Origin: Helianthus annuus
Taxonomy: Eukaryota; Streptophyta; Magnoliopsida; Asterales; Asteraceae
NCBI RefSeq assembly: GCF_002127325.2
Contig: NC_035435.2
Coordinates: 10,375,543 to 10,439,542, forward strand
Length of the DNA: 64,000 bases
Direction: 5' to 3'
Part shown: piece after piece, positions 56,037-64,000 of the stretch
How the letters are laid out: each line of letters begins with the position of its first letter
How positions within the stretch are numbered: position 1 is the stretch's first letter
Notes under the pieces: model-generated
Database searches by the model: none
What the model saw: only the letters and a program-made list of their open reading frames with translations
Told to the model about the DNA's origin: nothing
Made by a program: the position numbers and the translations under genes

Positions 56037-56671
56037 TGTTGGTGCACTTGTGTCTGTACTTTGTCTGTATTCGGTCTGTATGTAACGATGTCCTGATTTG
56101 TGTTGTAAGTTGACCAAGTCAACCATCCTCCGGTTTGACTTGGACAACAGATTGTATGTTGAAAGATGTTCTGATCGAAGGATAGCTCCTCGAAGGATGG
56201 TGTTAATCCTTCGAGGTGCACGAAAGATATGGTTCGACTGATTAGACCTCGAAGGATGATCCTTCGAGTTCAATGCTCATCTTTCGAGCCTGTTGTGATC
56301 GATAGATGATCCTTCGGACCATCTATCGAATCCTTCGAGCAGACCTGCTGTGTATGGGTATATATACCCATGCAGTGTATGTGTGAGATAGAGTTCTGCC
56401 ATTTGCACATCCGAGAGATAGAGAGCTTTGAGAGCATTCTGTCCAGAACTCACACACACACTTTAGAGAGTTTATAGAACATTTCTGTAAACATTGAGCT
56501 TGTAACCGAACCCTCATTGCATTAATACAAGTTGTGTTAATCGGTGAACTCGTGTGTTTGTTTCTCTACTTGCTACTAACTCGGTTTGCTTGCTAGCTTG
56601 GATTCCGCACTCGCTAGTAGGTTTGTATAACAAGGTTTAGGTTCGTAATCCTCCGCGAAAAGGGACCTACA
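56037..56671 (+). repeat. 3' LTR of element E
   Basis: It starts TGTTGGTGCAC and ends GGGACCTACA. It contains TCGAAGGAT units at 56170-56340 and a palindromic GGGTATATATACCC at 56356-56369 that includes the TATA box. Confidence 0.9.
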
Positions 56672-57586
56672 GATGTGTATCCTGGTTTTACTAGCAAAGA
56701 TGATGTGGAACACATATCTGTAAAATCTATAAGACCTTGTCCTCCTTTGTTAGAAAGTTCAGAATGTTGGGTTCCTGGTGATGTGGCGGAAGTGTTTCAC
56801 AATCTTTCATGGAAGATGGCAATCGTTTTGAAGGATATCGGTTTGGACCAGTTTATAGTCAGATTAGTTGGATCATTACAAGAGTTTGAAGTAACTAAAT
56901 CAGAACTCCGTGTGAGGCAATTGTATCAAAATGGTAAATGGAATATTGTGACTGGCAAGGTTCCTAGTGACCATAAAGAGGCAAATGGCCCCGAGCTTTT
57001 GAAGTATGATCAAGACCTACGCGAAAAGGATATTAGTACTAAAAAAAACCATCGTTTAATGGAGTCGCGTATCGTGTTCTCTAAAACCCAAAAACGAGCA
57101 TCACCCTGCTGTAATTCTCAAGATGAAACGAATAAAAAACGTGCACGGAAGTTAACTATGTGTGGAAAAGTGGATGATGTTGATAATAGGAAGACATATA
57201 TACACCAAACCTCTGGATATGAATCCTCAAGTGGTAGTTGTAGCGTTAATGGCTATAAACCGTTAGAAACGTCTCATAGATCTGGCTTTTATATTGAAGA
57301 TCATGAAAGTGATGCAGAGTCTGTTTGTCAGTGTGGATATAATGAAGAAAGTCAAAGTCAAGAAACTGATGAATCAGGTGATAACAAGGCAGTGGAAGAT
57401 GAAATTCATAGACTGGAGTTGCATGCCTACCGTTACACCATGGTGTCATTACATGCATCAGGACCCTTAAACTGGGAGAAAGAAACAATGGTAACAAACC
57501 TTCGTATATCACTCCATATATCAAATGATGAGCATTTGATTATGTTAAAAAACTTACTTTCTGCTTCTAGTAAACAGTCTTATTAG
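56672..57586 (+). pseudogene. Agenet/ENT gene copy B, 5'-truncated
   Basis: The coding sequence resumes at Asp-Val-Tyr-Pro (copy A codon 35 onward) directly after the LTR. The first Agenet half and the start codon are gone; the next in-frame Met is in SWKMAIVLKD. The remaining frame has no stop up to 57586 and keeps the second Agenet module and the ENT domain (EIHRLELHAYRYTMVSLHA, ISNDEHLIMLKNLL). The middle differs from copy A by several in-frame indels (for example an added DLREKDISTKK). Its promoter and 5'UTR lie 9 kb upstream. It is probably non-functional, unless transcribed from the LTR. Confidence 0.85.
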
Positions 57587-57799
57587 ATGATAGGTAAACC
57601 TCAAGTTTGAAACCTTTCAAATTCAAATAACTGTAGAAAAAACAGTTGTTCATTCACTCCTATTGTTATAATGGAATAAGTGTATCAATTTTTAAATATT
57701 AATGTGAAAAGGGGGTCATGTTTTCACTGTTTTGTGTTTTGCACAAGAGTAGAAAAATGCAATCTTTACAAATTGTCTATGTTTTGTTTATTTGTTTAT

Positions 57800-58234
57800 T
57801 GTTGGCCCCAAAATGGATCTTTGATCTCTAGACAATCGAATAACTTGAATATATAAACTGAGAATTGTACAATGGAATGATCGAATGTAATGAACAACTA
57901 CAAGTGAATCTAACTATCCCTATTTATAGTTTTCTAAGGGTACGAGTGAATAGACGTGTCCCTTCGCCAATGGTTGCGTCTCTTGGATTGTGTGGATGAG
58001 ATTGAATGTGAAGAGGTGTGTCCATTCGATCTTAAAAGTTGCGTCCCTTCCTTCTCCTTGTGTGTGGCTGGTCGCGAATAGGCATGTCCCTTTGGACATG
58101 TCGATTAGTTGTAGGAAGTTGGTTATCAACTTCTGTTTTGGCATAACCAGTCCCCATGCTTTGTAACCGCCATACTTTACTCTAATTACCATACAACCCT
58201 TGTAGTTTAGGATGTGTAGGGATTATAACTTTCA
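57800..58234 (-). repeat. 3' LTR of the gag-only element
   Basis: It starts TGTTGGCCCC and ends ATAACTTTCA. It matches 60116-60551. Confidence 0.93.
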
Positions 58235-58827
58235 TTCACCCCCCTAATCACAAACATCCTCGAGTTGTAGATCTTGAACTTTGATCAATTCCATTTTCCA
58301 TGAAACTCCTCGGTATCCGACGTTTCACACGGATCTTCTTATTCACCAACCTTGCTTCTCACGAACCTTGTTTCACTTGAACTCGCTTCACACGAACTTC
58401 CTTCACACTTGACTTGACCGTACTTGATTTGTATCACACGAACCTTTTCTTGTGTAGTTGTCTCAACACGAGCTCCACCCGGTCTTGATTAACTTCCCCA
58501 CCATCATATCACATGATCGGAATCCATTTCTCATAGATTTTGATAAACTGACTCACTCAGATCTCTCTTGCGGTTGTATCACACAATAATTTTTTTCTGA
58601 CCCAGTCACAGGATTATTTGTATGTTTCGCACGTATGTCTCTTCCTTGATCTATCTTCTTCACGGTTGTCTCTCACAACGGGTTCTTCATCATTGATTGC
58701 TTCCCTCACGGATTCTTCACTTTTTCCTGATCCATTCACTAGATTGTTTTGTTGTACCTTTCACAGGTTATCTCCGCATCACACGGTTCTTCCCCTTGAT
58801 CGTATCACACGACCAGGTTTCACGTTT
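58235..58827 (-). other. Noncoding remainder between gag and 3' LTR
   Basis: It holds many TCACACGAAC/TTCACACGG units and no pol homology. The purine tract is at about 58235-58245. Confidence 0.7.
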
Positions 58828-59805
58828 CTATTCTTCAGCGTCTAGGCACATCAGAAGTGCCGGTTCATCATCATCTTCTGTTTCAACCAAGAGTGTCTCA
58901 TTTTCCTTGGTTTTCTTGGTTGGGCATTCGTAGGCATAGTGCCCAAGTTTCTCACATCTGTAACAAGTGATTTTTGACTTATCTCTCATAGTCGGTGTCT
59001 CTTGCTTGCTATCATCACTTTGTGGTTTGTCGGTTCCTTCCGACTCGTAAGAGGTGTTTCCTTCACCCCTATGTTGATAATTGCCTCTCTCTCGGCCTCG
59101 TGACGGACGGAATCTCCCTCGTCCATGATTTCCAACATGTTGTCCATGACCCGCATACAGGAGTTCTTCTAGATTGTTCACGGGGCTTTCCTTTTTCTTC
59201 AACTTTAACCTTTCTTCATACGTTTTTAATCTTCCGACCGCTTCTTCTAGCGTCATAGTTTCTAGATCGGAGTATTGTTCCATGGAGGTAACGATTTGAG
59301 TAAACTTATCAGGTACGCCATTTAGGAGTTTGCGTACTAGAGTCGGTTGACTCAATGTCGTTCCTACTTCAGTTGCCCGGGTAACGATACTATTAATCTT
59401 TGCAGTAAACGAATCAATAGTGTCGTCATCCTTCATTTGCAATAATTCAAATTCTGATAATAGCGTGTGCATACGCGCCTTTTGTACCCGATCAACACCA
59501 ACGTGTCTTACCTTTAGATTATCCCAAATTTCCTTTGCAGTCTTACAACTTGCAACTTGCAATACAACATCTTCTGGTATTGCTTGAAACAAATATGCAA
59601 TTGCAGACTTGTCTTTCTTAGTGTCTACCGTTGCATTTTCTGCCGGTTCAATCGTTTCCCACAAACCATTCGCTTCAAGAATCGTCTTGATACGAATAGC
59701 CCAAACTGTATAGTTTGTTGGTTTTAGAATTGGACACTGAAACTGGGAAAGAGAATTTCCTTCCTTCTGTATTATTATCGGATTTTGTCCGGATGTTCCT
59801 GACAT
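58828..59805 (-). CDS. Gag of the gag-only element
   Basis: The start is taken as ATG at 59805 (MSGTSGQNPI); an upstream in-frame start would add eight residues. The 325-residue product has a Copia UBN2 Gag domain (CPILKPTNYTVWAIRIKTIL, EIWDNLKVRHVG, ELLQMKDDDTIDSFTAKINS, LLNGVPDKFTQIVTSMEQYS), an Arg/Gly-rich stretch (GRGRFRPSRGRERGN), a complete knuckle CYRCEKLGHYAYEC and an acidic end (ETEDDDEPALLMCLDAEE). The frame is intact. It is probably the part needed for packaging, with replication enzymes supplied by a full Copia element. Confidence 0.88.
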   Translation of the reverse strand: MSGTSGQNPIIIQKEGNSLSQFQCPILKPTNYTVWAIRIKTILEANGLWETIEPAENATVDTKKDKSAIAYLFQAIPEDVVLQVASCKTAKEIWDNLKVRHVGVDRVQKARMHTLLSEFELLQMKDDDTIDSFTAKINSIVTRATEVGTTLSQPTLVRKLLNGVPDKFTQIVTSMEQYSDLETMTLEEAVGRLKTYEERLKLKKKESPVNNLEELLYAGHGQHVGNHGRGRFRPSRGRERGNYQHRGEGNTSYESEGTDKPQSDDSKQETPTMRDKSKITCYRCEKLGHYAYECPTKKTKENETLLVETEDDDEPALLMCLDAEE

Positions 59806-60101
59806 GACTTCTTGCCGAACAATCTTCACTTTTACTGAACTTTTACTTTCTTGGTTTCAATAAATCTCAAACCCACGATTACCCGAATCGTGTAACAATC
59901 AAACAACCAAATGATCTAATTCGCACTAAACCCCGGAATCAAACAAACCCTAGATTCCTAACCAACCCTTCGGTTCAACCGATCACCCTAGAACCGAAAC
60001 CCTTAAAAAATTCTGAATTGAACTTGCGAATTGAAAACGAAATTGAAACCTGATCGCGAATTCCCTGCGATGCCTTGTGATTCCCACGCCTAGAGCCTGA
60101 C

Positions 60102-60115
60102 GCTCTGATACCAAT
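60102..60115 (-). promoter_or_regulatory. Primer binding site of the gag-only element
   Basis: GCTCTGATACCAAT is the complement of ATTGGTATCAGAGC, directly against the LTR at 60116. Confidence 0.92.
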
Positions 60116-60551
60116 TGTTGGCCCCAAAATGGATCTTTGATCTCTAGACAATCGAATAACTTGAATATATAAACTGAGAATTTGTACAATGGAATGATCG
60201 AATGTAATGAACAACTACAAGTGAATCTAACTATCCCTATTTATAGTTTTCTAAGGGTACGAGTGAATAGACGTGTCCCTTCGCCAATGGTTGCGTCTCT
60301 TGGATTGTGTGGATGAGATTGAATGTGAAGAGGTGTGTCCATTCGATCTTAAAAGTTGCGTCTCTTCCTTCTCCATGTGTGTGGCTGGTCGCGAATAGGC
60401 ATGTCCCTTTGGACATGTCGATTAGTTGTAGGAAGTTGGTTATCAACTTTTGTTTTGGCATAACCAGTCCCCATGCTTTGTAACCGCCATACTTTACTCT
60501 AATTACCATACAACCCTTGTAGTTTAGGATGTGTAGGGATTATAACTTTTA
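60116..60551 (-). repeat. 5' LTR of the gag-only element
   Basis: It starts TGTTGGCCCC and ends ATAACTTTTA, where the other LTR ends TTCA, followed by TTTAT. Confidence 0.92.
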
Positions 60552-60689
60552 TTTATTTTGTCTAGATTTCATGAATACTTTATAGGATTTATTCTATGTT
60601 ATGATTTCACCTAAATGGCTGAGGAACAACCCGAACCATAACAGGAATAACATAACAAATTGAGAAACTATGACTAGGTAATATTCTTT

Positions 60690-62385
60690 ATAACTACGTT
60701 GTGTGGTTCGGATATATTTCTTTTTGGTAAAAGGAGACGGCACCCCAATAAATTTTACAGATAACAAAAAAGTATTTACAACATCAAAAGACAACCTAAT
60801 CTAGACTTTAAAAACAACCTAATCTAGACTTAAAAAAAAATAAAACTATACAATCATGATCAAAACAACCTAAAACAACCATAAACACAATATCAATCAA
60901 ACAATAAAGAAACACCTAAACATAACAAGCAAATATCCATCTTGAGCTTCCTGAAAATCTTGATCTTGACAAAAGAAGCAGCTTCATCCCCACTCCTCAA
61001 CATACCCATAACACAACCAGCCATACACCACATAACCAAAAAGCTGTATCTAAATTCAAAAACAAAATACAAATAAACCAAAAAGACATGATAATTTCGC
61101 AGCACTTCCATGTATTCTAGACCTTGAGCATCTTCCCACTTCTATCCACTTCAACAGTCCCAAACAACATAATTGTAGAATTACCAACCAATAAAATAAC
61201 CAACCAACCTAACCCATCTAAATTCAGCCAACTCATCCGTAGTGGGGGGTTTTTGGCGTTTTATCCCTAAAATTGTTTGTAGTGACGCCGGTGTAACCGC
61301 CCCTTGGGCGTTTTTTTCAAAGTTTTGGCCCAAGCGATTTATTTAAAATGCCAGAATTTGCGCAATGATTGAGACAGGACCGTTGGGTCCAATGGTAATA
61401 GAAAAGTATTTTTTTTCTTTATTTTTAATCCACCTTTTTACCTATAAAAACACCACTATCCACTCCATTTCTTATAAACTTTACCCTCTTCTCTTCAATA
61501 CTTCTTCATATTTTATAAAAAAAATATCATGAACCCTTCCGACCCCCTTTAGGTGTTCCGTCTAGACCCAGCAACCAAACTTCATATCGCCCGAACACAA
61601 CCCAACCGCAACCGTCCTTCAATTTCCAAGAGATGGACCCGAGTATGATGGCGTAAGCGTAAATATTAGGCATGTCTTCGCAATTCTTTCACCGTCCACA
61701 CGACTTTGCATCCATGGGCGGTTCGCATGCGGCTCAAGAGGAAACCGAACCCGACATTGAAATGGTGCCAGAGACACAACCCGAGCCCGTAGCCGAGGCG
61801 TCTCAACGTGGTAAAGGGTCTCATAGAAAAAGAGCCTAACGCTCCAAGCATGAATTGAACCTACCAAGCTTGGTCGAAAGATGAGGAGTACGCGTTAGCA
61901 CGGGCGTGGCTCGACATATCGGAGGAACCCGAAGTTGATAAGCGTTATTTACCTTTTTAAATAGTATAATTTTTTTAAATAGTTTGTATTATATTATTTT
62001 TGGTACTATATTTTTTTAAATATAACAATATATTTGTTTTATTTTTTGTAGCAAACTATCAAACTCTACCTATTTTTTGGAATAAAATTCACGAAACTTT
62101 TTTAATGCAATGGGTAAAGGTGAGTATCGGAACAAATATTTGACATCAAGCAAATGGACCGATATAAACCAGAAATGTCATTCGTTCCAAGAAGTTTTCC
62201 AACCCACCAAGGATAGCTGGGTAGCAGTCAAAACGACGCGAATATATCAAGAGCTTTGGAGGAGTACAACCAAACGAGAGGCGTTTTTACACACTTTAAT
62301 TGTTGGGAGCTTCTACATGGAAGTAACATAATTTTTTATTTAATGAAATATTACTAGTTAAGCTTTTAAATATATTCAAATATAA
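60690..62385 (+). repeat. Duplicated Myb/SANT block, copy 2, with empty insertion site
   Basis: It aligns with 1-390 plus 3140-4466. At 60991-61003 it reads CACTCCTCAACAT without any insert, the pre-insertion state of the ARID element's target. Confidence 0.88.
61529..62331 (+). pseudogene. Myb/SANT-like protein of PIF/Harbinger type, broken copy 2
   Basis: It starts ATGAACCC but shifts frame at once relative to copy 1. The Myb/SANT start W-S-K-D-E-E-Y-A-L-A-R-A-W-L is readable at about 61873-61920. An intron-like AT tract follows (about 61960-62050, ending TTTTTGTAG), then an exon giving FWNKIHETFLMQWVK-like sequence and MGKGEYRNKYLTSSKWTDIN, CHSFQEVFQ and REAFLHTLIV. This is the C-terminal half of the trihelix. 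Stops and frameshifts make it dead. Confidence 0.65.
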
Positions 62386-63275
62386 TATTACATGTTTGTT
62401 GTAAATGCGTAGCAAGTTGCTACACATTTCTGACACAACAATTAATATTTAAATGAATTCAACATATAAATCTAATTCCAACAAATAAATAATAGTTCCG
62501 TCGGAAATGCATAGCAAGTTACTACACATTTCCGACGCAATAGTTAATAATAGGGATTTTTACATATTTCCCCCTTCTAAGCCTCCTTATTACGTATTTC
62601 CCCAAACCAGAAAATCAATTACATATTTCCCCCCTTTTTGAGAAATTACCCAATTACCCTCAAATAACTCATGCGTATATCCCCATTCGTATAATCAAGA
62701 CATCCAAACCCTACCTAGAATGACTTTTCTTCTCCCCCAACAAAGACAACAAAGACGACGTTCATCTTCTTCATCATGTATGTTCAAAAAATTGAATCTT
62801 GTTCATCTTGTTCGTTCGTAATTTTATGTTAACCTAGATTAAGTACCGAGTTCCTTGCGAGGAGAATACAATATTAACTTGCTACATTCTGATCGAAATT
62901 TTGATGATGCTTGTGTTAAAATAGTGTGTTTTCCTAGAACGATTATCGTAATTCTAGTATTGATAATCGACTGGTGATGGTCATCTAGATCTCAATGTGA
63001 TACTCGCCTATGTGAAATTTCGTTCAATCCTCTTCATAGTTCATAATGCTTCTGTTTCTTATCCGCAATTATTTAGTTAGAATCGTGTGTTTTCATAGAA
63101 AGATTATTGAAATTTTAATATCGGTAAATCAATTGGTGGTGTTTAACTAGGTCTCAATGTGATATTGGACTGTGTTAGTTGCATAGTGGACTATTAATGG
63201 CTTCGACTTCGTTCAATCATCTTCGTAATGCTTCGATTTATGTCTGATATTACTCAACTAGGTTGACATGAGTAT
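62386..63275. other. Interval with two hairpin repeats and the probable MULE 5' region
   Basis: Related palindromes lie at 62403-62429 and 62500-62536 (GTCGGAAATG paired with CATTTCCGAC). From about 62545 a C-rich stretch with repeated TTACATATTTCCCCC may be the terminal region of the following MULE. No gene is supported here. Confidence 0.4.
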
Positions 63276-64000
63276 GTGAAATTTAAAGTCTTCTTGTATA
63301 TGATTTCTGTTCATCTGGTGCTTTATATGGAAGATGATATGGAAAATAATTCATTTACACCAACTTGGAAGAATGGGGCAGAATCACCAATACTGCTTGA
63401 GAATGTTGTTGGCCAAGGATCAACTAAGTACAAGATAAAATTAAATTATGGAGGTTACTTTCGGTCGGCTAAGAACTCATACAAAAACGTTATTGTTTTG
63501 GCTTTCAAAAATGTCTTTACATTGACACTTGCATATACGACTTTGATGATTTGAATGAAGAGGTTGCCACTCATTATCCTCCAGATCGGGGGCTATTCTT
63601 TTCAGTTCTTTATATTGACGAATACGCTACTAAGCAAAACTTTCACGTCTGAAAATGTGGTAGAGTTTAGAAGAGCGTTGTCCCATTATCAATCATGAAT
63701 GAATTTGCATACTTTAGTGAGAAAAGTGAACCTACACGGGTCACAACAAGGTGTAGTGACTTACAACGCAAATGGAGAATACATGCTTCTGTTATGCAAG
63801 ACGGAATTTCATTTGAGGTAAGTGTATTGATATAACTAATTTTAAATTAGAATTTAATAATATTTTCAATAAAATGTATGTTTTATTAAAATTCTGTAGG
63901 TTAAGAAATTGGTCGAACCACATTCTTGTACTAGAGGCAACAAAGGTGCTAATAAGGTGGCAACACAAGGATGGGTTGCAAGTGTGGTTAGAGATAAGTT
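63276..64000 (+). pseudogene. MULE (MuDR-type) transposase N-terminal region, cut by window end
   Basis: The frame at 63276-63554 includes KIKLNYGGYFRSAKNSYKN. It then shifts, giving YDFDDLNEEVATHYPP and LLFSVLYIDE. From 63695 it reads MNEFAYFSEKSEPTRVTTRC, then KWRIHASVMQDGISFE, the MuDR-type DNA-binding region with a Cys-Trp-His pattern. An 82-bp intron (63818-63899, GTAAGT to TGTAG) is followed in frame by VKKLVEPHSCTRGNKGANKV. At least one frameshift and a stop lie between 63540 and 63690. The catalytic core would lie beyond the window. Confidence 0.7.

Larger units (their letters stand above)
52879..56671 (+). mobile_element. 3' part of a family B element, plus strand (element E)
   Basis: It starts abruptly within RT and includes RNase H, the full 3' noncoding region and a 3' LTR. 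It aligns in reverse complement with 21920-25795. The left border is fused to remnant G and the right border to codon 35 or so of the Agenet/ENT gene copy B. Confidence 0.9.
57800..60551 (-). mobile_element. Gag-only LTR retrotransposon (TR-GAG-like, Copia type)
   Basis: The element is 2.75 kb with LTRs of 435 and 436 bp, a TTTAT duplication (57795-57799, 60552-60556), a primer site at 60102-60115 and a purine tract AGGGGGGTGAA on the minus strand at the left LTR. It encodes one intact Gag and no pol. The LTRs differ at only about five positions, so it is the youngest insertion in the window. Confidence 0.93.

Noticed and set aside
56675..56677. Start codon of gene copy B at GTG 56675
   Set aside because: GTG here is the Val of an internal Asp-Val-Tyr in copy A, not an initiation site.

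Overview
This is nuclear plant DNA, very rich in transposable elements. Plant origin is shown by Copia-type LTR retrotransposons primed by initiator Met-tRNA, PIF/Harbinger-type Myb/SANT remnants, a FAR1/MULE-like zinc knuckle, hAT-type MITEs, an L1-type LINE, GT-AG introns and one host-type gene, an Agenet plus ENT domain protein. The style of the retroelements (very long Gag, pol, long 3' noncoding tract, repeated AAGGGGGAG purine tracts) and the ARID/CCHC protein family suggest a eudicot, most likely Asteraceae; that placement is inference from memory of related families.

Layout. 1-4466 is a decayed Myb/SANT (PIF/Harbinger-like) block interrupted at 391-3134 by a small LTR retrotransposon that carries an ARID DNA-binding domain; a second copy of the block at 60690-62385 keeps the empty insertion site. 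4655-15663 is a complete 11 kb Copia element (family A, minus strand). 15664-16066 is a partial copy of another LTR (family C) ending in a long (TA)n tract. 16067-21914 plus 33201-33483 is an inverted pair of FAR1/MULE-like elements; the right arm is split by a complete 11.3 kb Copia element (family B, minus strand, 21920-33195). 33484-35075 is a truncated family A 3' end.

35076-38300 holds the Agenet/ENT gene (CDS 37184-38173) with a 5'UTR intron that contains a LINE fragment. 40097-44463 is one family C LTR with intact 5-bp target duplication, filled with (TA)n tracts, two MITEs and part of another retroelement (D). 45503-45841 is a hAT MITE. 45897-47640 and 56672-57700 are the two halves of a second copy of the Agenet/ENT segment, split by about 9 kb of nested Copia pieces (F, G, E) and missing its first 34 or so codons. 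57800-60551 is a young gag-only LTR element. The window ends in the first exons of a decayed MULE transposase (63276-64000).

Only one clearly intact host gene is present (37184-38173). The rest is a record of nested insertions: 5-bp duplications (TCCTC, TAGAG, TATTC, TTTCC, TTTAT) and an 8-bp one (CTTTACCT) can be read directly. The observations most worth following are the ARID-carrying retrotransposon whose reading frame starts inside its own LTR and reads through the primer binding site, the family-specific motif arrays shared between LTR and leader of the long Copia elements, and a 3' noncoding block that stays nearly identical between families A and B although their proteins have diverged.
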